A stretch of DNA of 64,000 nt from Parvibacter caecicola (GCF_003725335.1 NZ_QIBY01000004.1:62001-126000), one strand, 5' to 3'; numbered from the stretch's first letter, positions 9,242-25,109 are shown. Program-made: numbers and translations. The notes: generated by a model not told the origin, from the sequence alone.

Positions 9242-10648
9242 GTGACCAACAACGAGAACCTGGTGGCCGAAGAAGCGGCCGCCACCGAAATAGGCGCCGA
9301 GCCGGGCGCCCAAGGTCCGAAGAAGCGCGATACCTTCGCCACCCGCGCCGGATTCATCCTGGCCTGCATCGGCAGCGCCGTGGGGATGGCCAACATTTGG
9401 CTGTTCCCCTACCGCGTGGCCCAGCTGGGCGGCGCGGCGTTCCTCATTCCCTACTTCGTGTTCGTGCTGCTGCTGGGCTTCACCGGCGTCATCGGCGAAA
9501 TGTCGTTCGGCCGCGCCATGCGCACCGGCCCCATGGGGGCCTTCGGCAAGGCCATGGAGATGCGCGGCGTGAAAAACGGCAAAGTGATCGGCAAGGCCAT
9601 CGGCCTTATCCCCACCTTGGGCTCGCTGGCCATCGCCATCGGATATGCAGTGGTGCTGGGCTGGGCCTTCAACTACCTGGTGGCCGCTCTCGACGGCCAG
9701 CTGATGGCCCAAACCAACATGGGGGCCTTCTTCTCCGGCATCGCCTCCAACTTCGGCAACGTGGGCTTCCATCTGCTGGGGCTGGTGGTCACCTTCCTCG
9801 TCATGATCGCCGGCATTTCCCGCGGCATCGAGCGGGTGAACAAAGTGCTGATGCCCACCTTTTTCGTGCTGTTCTTCATCATTGCGGTACGCGTGGCCAC
9901 CTTGCCCGGCGCCGACGCCGGTTATATGTACCTGCTGGTGCCCCGATGGGAGGCGCTGCTGAATCCCACTACCTGGGTGTACGCGCTGGGGCAGGCGTTC
10001 TTCAGCCTGTCGCTGGCCGGCTGTGGCACGCTGGTGTACGGCAGTTACTTGAAGAAAGATGTGGACGTGGTGTACGCCGCCCGCAACGTGGCCATCTTCG
10101 ACACCATCGCCGGCATGCTTGCCGCCTGTGTGGTGGTGCCGGCGGTGTTCGCCTTCGGGCTTGACGTGTCCAGCGGCCCACCGCTTCTGTTCATTACGTT
10201 GGCCCAAGTGTTCCAGGAAATGCCCTTCGGCGGCATCTTCGCCATCATCTTGTTCGTGGCAGTGGTGTTCGCCGCCATCACCAGCCTCATGAACCTGTTC
10301 GAAGCGCCGGTGGAAGCGCTGCAAGAGCAGCTGCGCCTCTCCCGCGGGGCCGCCGTGGGGGTGGTGGCCATCGCCGCGGTGGGCATCGGCCTGTTCCTGG
10401 AGAGCGGCGACGTGGTATCGGTGTGGATGGACGTCATCTCCATCTACGTGATTCCCGTAGGAGCATTCTTGGCGGCCGTCATGTTCTTCTGGGTATGCCC
10501 AAAGGGGTTTGCGAAGAAACAGGCGGAACTGGGGCGCGCCAACGCCCTGCCTCTGGGCAAGTGGTTCGATTTCGCCACCCGCTACGTGTTCGTTATCGTA
10601 ACCGCCGCCGTCATCGTGCTGGGCATCTTCTTCGGCGGCATCGGGTAA
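9242..10648 (+). CDS. Sodium:neurotransmitter symporter family transporter
   Basis: A 468-residue SNF (LeuT-fold) transporter with about 11-12 TM segments. The first TM has the family signature GFILACIGSAVGMANIWLFPY (residues about 37-57), which forms the Na+ and substrate sites, followed by FLIPYFVFVLLLGFTGVIGE. Substrate is probably an amino acid or related amine, coupled to Na+. The start is GTG 9242 with AAAGGGGG eight bases upstream; the first 35 residues are polar and cytosolic. It is monocistronic with its own terminator. Confidence 0.92.
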   Translation: MTNNENLVAEEAAATEIGAEPGAQGPKKRDTFATRAGFILACIGSAVGMANIWLFPYRVAQLGGAAFLIPYFVFVLLLGFTGVIGEMSFGRAMRTGPMGAFGKAMEMRGVKNGKVIGKAIGLIPTLGSLAIAIGYAVVLGWAFNYLVAALDGQLMAQTNMGAFFSGIASNFGNVGFHLLGLVVTFLVMIAGISRGIERVNKVLMPTFFVLFFIIAVRVATLPGADAGYMYLLVPRWEALLNPTTWVYALGQAFFSLSLAGCGTLVYGSYLKKDVDVVYAARNVAIFDTIAGMLAACVVVPAVFAFGLDVSSGPPLLFITLAQVFQEMPFGGIFAIILFVAVVFAAITSLMNLFEAPVEALQEQLRLSRGAAVGVVAIAAVGIGLFLESGDVVSVWMDVISIYVIPVGAFLAAVMFFWVCPKGFAKKQAELGRANALPLGKWFDFATRYVFVIVTAAVIVLGIFFGGIG

Positions 10649-10685
10649 GGCCGGCAAGGCACGGAGAAGTCTCCCACCAACTGCG

Positions 10686-10711
10686 AAAGGGCCCCTCGGG
10701 GCCCTTTTCTT
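10686..10711 (+). terminator. Rho-independent terminator after the symporter gene
   Basis: A 10-bp perfect stem (AAAGGGCCCC with GGGGCCCTTT, loop TC) continues into TTTTCTTG, 38 bp after the symporter stop. Confidence 0.85.
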
Positions 10712-10795
10712 GTGGCAGCGCTCGGGCGCGGGCAGGCGCTTCGCGCGCTTGCTAACACGGACACCCCTGCCACCGGGTGCTCCTCGCCGCCGCTC

Positions 10796-10883
10796 TTCAT
10801 AGGGCCGAGATTCTATCTCGGCCTAAATGCACAGCTACGTCCCAGCTGTCGCCCAGGCAGAGATAGAATCTCTGCCCTACGAA
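10796..10883. repeat. REP-like palindrome pair in inverted orientation (copies R1, R2)
   Basis: R1 (+, 10796-10826) reads TTCATAGGGCCGAGAT-tct-ATCTCGGCC. R2 (-, 10853-10883) reads on the - strand TTCGTAGGGCAGAGAT-tct-ATCTCTGCC. Each unit is a ~10-bp hairpin with a 3-base loop and a short conserved foot. The two units face each other across 26 bp, so the pair can also fold as one larger structure. Eight units of this family occur in the window, all intergenic. Confidence 0.85.
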
Positions 10884-11007
10884 AAACGCTGCATCGGAAG
10901 CCTCTGCCCCCCCCCCCGAATAACATCACCTCGGAAGGTTTGGCCCCATGAGCGAAGCCACGCTGGAAGCCTTGGCCCCGCGAATGACCACTCAAGCTCC
11001 AAATCAG

Positions 11008-11772
11008 CTAGTTGTCCCGCAGCAGGCGCTTGTACAGCAAGCTGAAGCACAGGGCGCTGAGCGCGATCCACACAACGGTGGTGGCCAGCGGCACCATAGC
11101 GCCGGCGGTGGTGAGCGTGCCGTTGACGGCCATATGCAGCAGCGCGTCCATGCCGCCGGTGGGGGCGAAGCGCACTACGTTGCTGATGTCCGACGAATAG
11201 CTGCCGAAGATGGGCGCCAGCGCCAGCAGCAAAATGGGCACACTGTAAAGACCGGCGGTCATCTGGTCACGGGAAGCGAGCCCCGCCACCAGCGACAGCA
11301 AGATGATGGCGATGGCCCCCAAGATGCCGAAGCCCACATAGGGCAAGAACAGGGAGAACGGCGCGCCGGAAACCAGGAAGCACAGAATCTCGGTGGCCAC
11401 CGTCACCAGCAGGGCCAAAATCCCCTTCGCCAGCACAATCTGGTTGGCGGTGACATTGGCAAGCATCAGGGTGCGCAGGGTGTGCTTCTCCTTTTCCTCG
11501 GCGATGCCGTACACCAGCGACATCGATGCCCCCATGCCGATGGACATGCACAGCCCCATCGACAGCACCACATAGGTGACGGCGCTGGCTACAACGGGGG
11601 TGGCGCTCTCATCCCGCAGGGCCGATCCCAAATCCATGTCCCCCAGGAAGAACCGGTAGAACAGGGCGAAACCTACCGGCAGGGCCACGCACAGCACCAT
11701 GGTGGGGTTCTTCGCCAAATCGGCGGCGTCCTTCCCCAAAAGGGCGCCCAATTTGCGCAAAAACGGGCTCAT
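11008..11772 (-). CDS. ABC-2-type permease
   Basis: A 254-residue integral membrane protein with about six TM segments and the layout of ABC-2 exporters: a cytosolic start, a gating stretch YGIAEEKEKHTLRTLMLANV after TM2 and several hydrophobic helices to the C-terminus. It starts directly after the stop of the ATPase gene (TAGATG), so the two form one exporter. A divergent gene at 14092-14838 encodes a shorter relative (SRDQM here, SKDQM there), suggesting either a second half-transporter or a paralogue. Substrate unknown; such systems often export peptides or confer antimicrobial resistance. Confidence 0.88.
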   Translation of the reverse strand: MSPFLRKLGALLGKDAADLAKNPTMVLCVALPVGFALFYRFFLGDMDLGSALRDESATPVVASAVTYVVLSMGLCMSIGMGASMSLVYGIAEEKEKHTLRTLMLANVTANQIVLAKGILALLVTVATEILCFLVSGAPFSLFLPYVGFGILGAIAIILLSLVAGLASRDQMTAGLYSVPILLLALAPIFGSYSSDISNVVRFAPTGGMDALLHMAVNGTLTTAGAMVPLATTVVWIALSALCFSLLYKRLLRDN

Positions 11773-12618
11773 CTAAAACTCCCTTCCCGTCAGTTCCAAA
11801 AACACTTCCTCAAGGTTCGGCTCGTCGGAGTGCACCGACAGCACCTCGTTCTCGGCGAACAGCTGCTCCAGCTGCTGCGCGCTTTCCCGGCTCTTGCTCA
11901 ACTCCAGGCGCCCGCGGGTGCGGGTGCGCACGGTGAGGCGGTTGCGAGCATAGCGCAGTTTCAGCTCTTCCGGCTGATCGCAGGCCACAATGGCGCCGTC
12001 GTTGATGATGGCCACCCGCTGGCACACCGTTTCCGCCTCGGCCATGTCGTGGGTGGTGAGAAACACCGTGGTGCCCCGCTGCCGCAGCTCCGCCAGCATC
12101 TTGTGCACTTCGGCACGGGCCGCCGGATCCAGGCCGCTGGTGGGTTCGTCCAAAAACAGCAGTTCCGGCTGATGCACTAGCGCCGCCCCTAAAGCCGCCC
12201 GCTGCCGCATGCCCTTCGAGCAGTTTTTGATGAGAGTCTTGGCGTCTTTGGCCAGCCCCAGCCGCTCCAGCAGGTAGGGCACCCGCCCGCGGCTGATGCC
12301 CCGCAACCGGGCGTAGAGGGCCAGGTTGTCCGCGATGGACATGCGGTCGTACAGGGCGCTGGTGTCCGACAAGATGCCGATGCGCTCGTAGTCGGCGGCG
12401 GTGGCGTTTTCGATGGGGCGCCCCAGCAGGCTGATGCGGCCGCTGTCGCGGGTGAGCTGGCGGGTGAGCAGCTTGATGGTGGTGGTTTTACCGGCGCCCG
12501 ACGGCCCCAGGAAGCCGAAGGCCTCGCCGCGAGGCACGCTGAAGGTGAGCCCGTCCAGCACCCGCTTGGGGCCGAAGGACAGATCCACCGCCTCCATGGA
12601 AAGCACGGTGCTACTCAT
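11773..12618 (-). CDS. ABC transporter ATP-binding protein
   Basis: A 281-residue ABC ATPase. Walker A GPSGAGKTT (near residue 38), signature CSKGMRQR (near 137), Walker B ELLFLDEPT and the D-loop SGLDPAARAEV are all intact, with the switch His in FLTTHDMAEAE. The pattern is typical of multidrug/antibiotic-type (BcrA-like) exporters that pair with ABC-2 permeases. Its ATG overlaps the stop of the 55-residue membrane protein gene by 8 bp and the permease follows immediately, so three genes are translationally coupled. Confidence 0.94.
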   Translation of the reverse strand: MSSTVLSMEAVDLSFGPKRVLDGLTFSVPRGEAFGFLGPSGAGKTTTIKLLTRQLTRDSGRISLLGRPIENATAADYERIGILSDTSALYDRMSIADNLALYARLRGISRGRVPYLLERLGLAKDAKTLIKNCSKGMRQRAALGAALVHQPELLFLDEPTSGLDPAARAEVHKMLAELRQRGTTVFLTTHDMAEAETVCQRVAIINDGAIVACDQPEELKLRYARNRLTVRTRTRGRLELSKSRESAQQLEQLFAENEVLSVHSDEPNLEEVFLELTGREF

Positions 12619-12778
12619 GGCCCAGCTCCCCTGCCGCTTCCAGAGCGCCCAAGCGCTCGTTCACCTTCGCCAAATCACGCCGGTGCACTTGCTGAAGATG
12701 CACCGTCGCCGCGGCGATGAGCACGAATGCAAGCGCAAGCGCCATCACCAGGATGTTCAGAGCGTGAGCGGTAATCAT
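12611..12778 (-). CDS. 55-residue membrane protein, first gene of the ABC exporter operon
   Basis: ATG 12778 with AGGGAGG upstream opens 55 codons ending inside the ATPase start. The product has one hydrophobic helix (about residues 5-27) followed by a charged, possibly coiled tail (HRRDLAKVNERLGALEAAG). It is too small to be a permease. Its tight coupling to the ATPase suggests a small accessory subunit or a translational activator of the exporter. No family recognised. Confidence 0.65.
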   Translation of the reverse strand: MITAHALNILVMALALAFVLIAAATVHLQQVHRRDLAKVNERLGALEAAGELGHE

Positions 12779-13059
12779 AAGGGGCCTCCCTCTTCTCTTG
12801 GCGCCCCCTCCCAAGGGCGGCGCCGACGAACTGACGGGGCCCATGATGGAGGCGCCGGTCCGCGACGGCAACGGGTTTCGCCCGAGAAGAGCAACGGGTG
12901 CATGAGAGGAGCAGGGGGGCGCATGAATGGAGCACGATGCGCCGGCGACAGGTTGCGCACGGCGGATTGCGGCTTTAACGGGTTGCGGCTGGAGCTGCGC
13001 GCAGACTGCGGCAGACGCGGATTGCGGACGCCGCCCCCGACGGGCCGCGCCCGGACACG
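12779..13059. other. Intergenic DNA between the LytTR regulator and the exporter operon
   Basis: A 281-bp GC-rich stretch without a supportable gene or clear terminator. It must hold the promoter of the exporter operon unless the LytTR transcript reads through. I could not pick out a consensus promoter or an obvious LytTR repeat. Confidence 0.35.
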
Positions 13060-13986
13060 CTACTTCCAGCCGAAGCGCTCGCGCATCTCCTCGGCCCGTC
13101 CCTTGGAAAGCGGCAGCGAGCTGCGGTTCGCGTCCGAGAGCACCAAGTTGAAGGTGTTGCGGGTAAACCGCTCTACCCGCAACACTTTCTGCACGTTCAC
13201 GATGAAAGAGCGGTGGCAACGGAAAAATCCGAAGCGGGACAGCTGCTCGTCCAGCTGGTCCATGGAAAGGGCGGTGGGGTACAGCTCGCCGCGTACCGAT
13301 GCGTAGTTCACCCGGTTGGCGCTTTCGATGAAGTCGATTTCCCGCGGGTCCAGCAGCAGGGTGGCCGTGCCGGCCCGCACCGCTATCTTGCACACCCGCA
13401 CCTCATCGGGCACCGGGCCGTCGTCCGGCTCCTCCTCTTCCACTTGGGCGGGGAGGAGCCGCCCCTCCTCTTCCCAGTAGGCGCTGCCGGGCATCAGCAG
13501 CGCTTCCCGCAAGGGCTGGCCCACCGTCACGAACACGGTGCCCGCCTCAAAGCGCTCGGCAATCCACGCCAGCACCAGCGAGCGGGATTCGGGAGATAGA
13601 TCGGCCAGGGGGCGCTCGCAGAAGCACAGCTCCGGCGAGAACAGGCTCATGCGGGCGAAGGCCAGAAGTGCTTTCTGCTCTGCCGAAAGGCGCGACACCA
13701 GCGTGCGGCTATGGTCCCGCAGGCCGAAGTGATCGAGCGCCCGCTCCCCCTCCGCCGGCGGCATTTGGGCCAAACGGGCGAAGAACCGCAAGTAGGAGCG
13801 CACCGTGTCACGATCGAAACCGCCGTCCTCCTCAAGGAAGTACGCTGCGCGCCGAGCCCCTTGCGCCTGCTGCAGCGCCCGTCGCGCCCGCCGTCCGCAC
13901 TCCCGCGAACATTCCAGATGAAGGCTGCGGCCCCCTTGCACCGCTTCCCTCTCAACCAGCGCTTCCACTGTTGCGCACTCCGCCAC
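13060..13986 (-). CDS. LytTR regulator fused to a degenerate ABC-ATPase-like domain
   Basis: The C-terminal ~95 residues (about 209-305) are a LytTR DNA-binding domain: DFIESANRVNYASVRGELY, GFFRCHRSFIVNVQKVLRV and FNLVLSDANRSSLPLSKG. No receiver domain precedes it. The middle (about residues 90-155) looks like the second half of an ABC ATPase: LSAEQKALLAFARMSLFSPEL resembles the signature helix and CFCERPLADL a worn Walker B, but there is no P-loop. It is probably a regulator that senses the adjacent exporter or its ligand. I chose GTG 13986 because AAAGGGG lies six bases before it; GTG 14025 is an alternative. Confidence 0.8.
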   Translation of the reverse strand: MAECATVEALVEREAVQGGRSLHLECSRECGRRARRALQQAQGARRAAYFLEEDGGFDRDTVRSYLRFFARLAQMPPAEGERALDHFGLRDHSRTLVSRLSAEQKALLAFARMSLFSPELCFCERPLADLSPESRSLVLAWIAERFEAGTVFVTVGQPLREALLMPGSAYWEEEGRLLPAQVEEEEPDDGPVPDEVRVCKIAVRAGTATLLLDPREIDFIESANRVNYASVRGELYPTALSMDQLDEQLSRFGFFRCHRSFIVNVQKVLRVERFTRNTFNLVLSDANRSSLPLSKGRAEEMRERFGWK

Positions 13987-14039
13987 TGCTTCCCCTTTCG
14001 CACCGCGGGCCCTGCCCCGACGCACCGTCCGCTTCTTTT

Positions 14040-14065
14040 GTGGGCTCTATTATAATGGAGCCCAC
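14040..14065. promoter_or_regulatory. Palindromic operator-like site around a shared -10 box
   Basis: GTGGGCTC (14040-14047) and GAGCCCAC (14058-14065) form a perfect inverted repeat around TATTATAATG. The core can be read as TATAAT on both strands (14051-14056 + and 14054-14049 -), so it could serve the LytTR gene and the divergent permease. A protein binding the arms would cover both -10 boxes. That the LytTR protein binds here is an inference. Confidence 0.6.
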
Positions 14066-14091
14066 TGGGAACATTCGAAGGAGCACCAACC

Positions 14092-14838
14092 ATGCAAACC
14101 ACAACGGCACGCGCTTTAGGCGCCTGCACACTGCGGGACATCGGCTGCGCCCTGCGCAACCCCACGTCCATAGCCTGCATGGCTGTTGCCTTGGTGTTCA
14201 GCGCATTCTACGGCCAATTCTGGAGTGCCGATATCCAGCAAGGCACGGCGCTTTCTGCCTTTATCGTCGCCTTTGTCTCCGCTATCCCCGTACTTGAGGC
14301 AGGCGGCGTTATAACCCTTTTCGCCACCAGCGAAGAAGTGGCCCACAACAGTTATGGGGCTATTCTGCGCACCGGCAGCTCGCTGCGGGCCATCGTTGCA
14401 GGAAAGCTGATTGCCGGATGGCTATTCGGCTGCGTTCTAGGAGTGCTGTGCTTTTGGGTGGCCGGCGTGGGCGGCCCGCGCCTTGCGCCCATCGCGGCGG
14501 TTTTCGCCGTGGGCAGCCTCCCCTTCCTCGCGTTCTCCAGCGGGTTCGGGCTCGTTTCAAAAGACCAGATGCACACCAACTTTTGGGCCTGGCCGCTGGC
14601 GCTCTCGGCACTGCTGGCCCTGCTGGGCACCTTGGGGCCCGAGGTGAGCTTTCTCATGTACCTAAGCCCACTGGGGCTTCAGGTGGCCGAATGCGTTGCC
14701 GTTGCGGGCCCCGGACTTGAGCAGCTGTATCTGCTGCAGCCGGCGCTCATCGCCAGCTGGTGCGCCTGGATGGCGGCCAGCGTCTTCTGCCTGCGTCGCT
14801 GCATGGCGAAGTGGCGTCAGCAAAACCCGGGCGTTTAG
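14092..14838 (+). CDS. ABC-2-type permease paralogue, divergent
   Basis: A 248-residue membrane protein with about six TM segments, starting at ATG 14092 after GAAGGAG. Overall layout matches the permease at 11008-11772: an EEVAHNSYGAILRTGSSLRAIVAGKL gating stretch and the shared motif around SKDQM. No ATPase is next to it on its own strand, so it may share the ATPase at 11773-12618 or be the sensor partner of the LytTR protein. It reads away from the LytTR gene across the palindromic promoter and ends at a bidirectional terminator. Confidence 0.75.
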   Translation: MQTTTARALGACTLRDIGCALRNPTSIACMAVALVFSAFYGQFWSADIQQGTALSAFIVAFVSAIPVLEAGGVITLFATSEEVAHNSYGAILRTGSSLRAIVAGKLIAGWLFGCVLGVLCFWVAGVGGPRLAPIAAVFAVGSLPFLAFSSGFGLVSKDQMHTNFWAWPLALSALLALLGTLGPEVSFLMYLSPLGLQVAECVAVAGPGLEQLYLLQPALIASWCAWMAASVFCLRRCMAKWRQQNPGV

Positions 14839-14895
14839 CGCCGGCCTTCCCGAACCGCCAAAGCGGGCTGCTCTTGACCGCATGTCCGCAAAGCA

Positions 14896-14928
14896 AAAGG
14901 CCCGGCGCGTGCCGGGCCTTTCTTGTTG
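14896..14928. terminator. Bidirectional terminator between permease and glmM
   Basis: An 11-bp perfect stem (AAAGGCCCGGC with GCCGGGCCTTT, loop GCGT) with TCTTG on the + side and TTTTGCTTTG on the - side. It can end both the divergent permease (+) and glmM (-) transcripts. Confidence 0.8.
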
Positions 14929-14961
14929 AAACACATTTGGCTGAAGTGCGTTCGGGAGCGC

Positions 14962-16323
14962 TTAGGCCCCTACCACCTCGGCAATGGCTTGGGCACATTC
15001 GCGGGCCAAATCGGCGTCCAGCGCCTCCACCATCACGCGCACCACCGGTTCGGTGCCGGAGGGGCGCAGAAGCACGCGGCCGTTGTCGCCCAGCTTCTCC
15101 TCGGCAGCCGCCACTGCCGCCACCACGTCGGGGCGGGCAGCCACGCCCTCCTTGTCAGCCACGCGCACGTTGATGAGCTCCTGCGGGAAGCGGGTCATCA
15201 CCGCGCAGGCGTCCGCCACCGCCTTGCCGCTGCGCTTGATGGCAGCCAAAAACTGCACGGCGGTCATCAGGCCGTCACCAGTGGAGTTGTGCTCCAGCAA
15301 AATCATGTGGCCCGACTGCTCGCCGCCGATGGAGTAGCCCTTGTCGCGCATCTCCTCCAGCACATAGCGGTCGCCCACCTTGGTTTGCACCACGTCGATG
15401 CCGGCATCGCGCATGGCGTGCACGAAGCCGAGGTTGCACATCACGGTGGACACGGCGGTGTTGCCGGAAAGCACGCCGCGCTCCTTCATGTCCAACGCGC
15501 ACACCGCCTCGATCATGTCGCCGTCGATCTCGTCCCCTTCGGCGGTCATCAGCATCACACGATCGGCGTCGCCGTCATGGGCGATGCCCACGTCGGCCCC
15601 CACTTCCGCCACCAGGGCGCGCAGCGGTTCCAGGTGGGTAGAGCCGCACTTCACGTTGATGTCCATGCCGTCGAAATCATCGTTAATCACCATTACCTCG
15701 GCGCCCAAGCGGCGCAGCGCCTCAGGGCTGGTGAGCGAGCTGGCACCATGGCCGGTGTCCAGTGCGATCTTCATGCCCTCGAAGGAAATGCCCTGCGCTT
15801 GGATGCTGCTCACCGCATGGTTGATGTAAATCTCGCAGCCCTGCTCCACCGGGATGGCGAAGCCCAGATCGTTGCCGGTGGGCATGGCGGCCTCTTCGCC
15901 CGCCGCCACCTGGCGCTCCACCATGGCCTCCAAGCCGCCGGCAGTGATGAACTCCTCGATGCGGTCTTCCAGCTCGTCCGGCAGCTTAAAGCCCTTGGCG
16001 TCGAACAGTTTGATGCCGTTGTACTCGGGCGGGTTATGGGAGGCAGAAATGACGGCGCCGCCAGCCGCCCCCAGTTCGCGCACCAGAAGCGCCACGCCGG
16101 GCGTAGGAATCACGCCGGCCAGAAGCGCGGTGCCGCCGGCGCTGGCGATGCCGGCCACCAGGGCCGATTCCAGCATGTCGCCGGAAAGGCGGGTGTCCTT
16201 GCCCACCACAAGGGTCTTGCCCAGAAACACCACGGCCGCCTGCCCCAGGCGATAGGCCAAAGGCGCCGTCAGCTCGGCGTTCGCCACACCGCGTACGCCG
16301 TCGGTTCCAAACAGTCTTGCCAT
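14962..16323 (-). CDS. glmM: Phosphoglucosamine mutase
   Basis: GlmM interconverts glucosamine-6-P and glucosamine-1-P for UDP-GlcNAc and peptidoglycan. The 453-residue protein begins ARLFGTDGVRGVAN and has the active-site phosphoserine loop ISASHNPPEYNGIK, the metal loop DGDADRV (AHDGDADRVMLMTAEG) and the C-terminal phosphate loop RPSGTEPVVRVM. I chose ATG 16323, where family similarity starts; the frame runs 77 codons further through the REP pair and repeats upstream, which is not coding. Confidence 0.97.
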   Translation of the reverse strand: MARLFGTDGVRGVANAELTAPLAYRLGQAAVVFLGKTLVVGKDTRLSGDMLESALVAGIASAGGTALLAGVIPTPGVALLVRELGAAGGAVISASHNPPEYNGIKLFDAKGFKLPDELEDRIEEFITAGGLEAMVERQVAAGEEAAMPTGNDLGFAIPVEQGCEIYINHAVSSIQAQGISFEGMKIALDTGHGASSLTSPEALRRLGAEVMVINDDFDGMDINVKCGSTHLEPLRALVAEVGADVGIAHDGDADRVMLMTAEGDEIDGDMIEAVCALDMKERGVLSGNTAVSTVMCNLGFVHAMRDAGIDVVQTKVGDRYVLEEMRDKGYSIGGEQSGHMILLEHNSTGDGLMTAVQFLAAIKRSGKAVADACAVMTRFPQELINVRVADKEGVAARPDVVAAVAAAEEKLGDNGRVLLRPSGTEPVVRVMVEALDADLARECAQAIAEVVGA

Positions 16324-16379
16324 TTCAGGCCTCTCTCTCAATTCCTGCCAGTTTCCACTCGGACGTCCGTCCGTTCTTT

Positions 16380-16464
16380 TTCGTAGGGCCGAGATTCTAT
16401 CTCGGCCTGAAACCGCCGCATCGGGGTTGTAGCTTAGGCAGAGATAGAATCTCTGCCCTACGAA
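16380..16464. repeat. REP-like palindrome pair in inverted orientation (copies R3, R4)
   Basis: R3 (+, 16380-16410) TTCGTAGGGCCGAGAT-tct-ATCTCGGCC and R4 (-, 16434-16464) with the GGCAGAGAT arm. The arrangement and spacing (23 bp) are nearly those of the R1/R2 pair: one arm type GGCCGAGAT on the left, the other GGCAGAGAT on the right. Both units carry a GTAG foot. The pair lies upstream of glmM. Confidence 0.85.
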
Positions 16465-16473
16465 ATCCGGATA

Positions 16474-16571
16474 GCAACCCCGCACCATCCGGACAACCCC
16501 GCACCACCGAACAGTGCCCGCGCCACGCGGGCAGCCCCCGCACCATCCGGGCAATCCCCGCGCTTTCCGCT
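16474..16571. repeat. Five imperfect ~20-bp tandem repeats
   Basis: Units begin near 16474, 16494, 16512, 16532 and 16552 and share CA-N-CCCCGCACCATCCGGG with substitutions. The last unit runs into the hisE stop. Variable-number repeat of unknown role. Confidence 0.55.
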
Positions 16572-17058
16572 AACGACGGCGGACGTACTCGTCTTTCAAG
16601 CGGATGGCGCCTTCGGGGCGCTCCTGCTCGGTCATGCGGTTGTTCAGTTCGGCGGCGAACTCCTCCAGCCCCACGCCGTAGCGCTCAAGCACTACCAACA
16701 GATGGTAAACCACGTCGGCCGCTTCATAGCGCAGATGGTCCACCGCCTGCCCATATTCGGCGGGCAACTGAACGTCCACGGCATCTGGCTGCGCGCCGCG
16801 GGCGGCATCGAAGCCCAGCGCTGCCGCCACAGAAGACGTAGCCCAGCCCTCCACGTCCTTTGCCGCCAGAGCCACCTCGCCGGCCTCTTCCATCAGTTTT
16901 TTCAACGGCGCGTCCACGCTGCCGACGAGCAGTCGGTGGGTGTAGCTTTCCTCCCCCGCTTCCCGGCGCGCGGCGATAGTGGCCGCCAGCGCCTCCATCG
17001 TGGCGCCGATCTGCGAAGCCGGCGCCACCTCCCCTTCGGGGATATAGGTCTTGTCCAC
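16570..17058 (-). CDS. hisE: Phosphoribosyl-ATP pyrophosphohydrolase with an internal insertion
   Basis: HisE hydrolyses PR-ATP to PR-AMP in histidine synthesis. The 162-residue product has both halves of the MazG-like fold: SYTHRLLVGSVDAPLKKLMEEAGEVALAAKD and YEAADVVYHLLVVLERYGV with the metal-binding Glu/Asp residues. Stand-alone HisE is usually near 90-110 residues; here about 20 extra residues precede the fold and about 40 (roughly 68-107) are inserted between the two helix pairs. I chose GTG 17058 because AAAGGA is six bases upstream; a TTG at 17073 is alternative. No other his gene is nearby. Confidence 0.85.
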   Translation of the reverse strand: MDKTYIPEGEVAPASQIGATMEALAATIAARREAGEESYTHRLLVGSVDAPLKKLMEEAGEVALAAKDVEGWATSSVAAALGFDAARGAQPDAVDVQLPAEYGQAVDHLRYEAADVVYHLLVVLERYGVGLEEFAAELNNRMTEQERPEGAIRLKDEYVRRR

Positions 17059-17072
17059 CGCAAGTCCTTTCA

Positions 17073-17106
17073 AACAAGAAGGGGACGCGGATGCCGCGTC
17101 CCCTTG
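17073..17106 (-). terminator. Rho-independent terminator of the rpoB-rpoC operon
   Basis: A perfect 12-bp stem (AAGGGGACGCGG with CCGCGTCCCCTT, 3-base loop, 17079-17105) followed on the - strand by CTTGTTTG, 18 bp after the rpoC stop. Confidence 0.75.
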
Positions 17107-17123
17107 GCTTTCGGGCTTATCGC

Positions 17124-21521
<4,398 letters not shown>

Positions 21522-21524
21522 GCT

Positions 21525-25055
<3,531 letters not shown>

Positions 25056-25109
25056 GAGGCTGATCCTCCTTCACGAGCATCGCAAATTTGCAAAAAAACG
25101 CAATTTGCT

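Noticed and set aside
16474-16571. CRISPR or origin iterons
   Set aside because: Units are contiguous, imperfect and GC-rich, with no unique spacers and no replication gene nearby.
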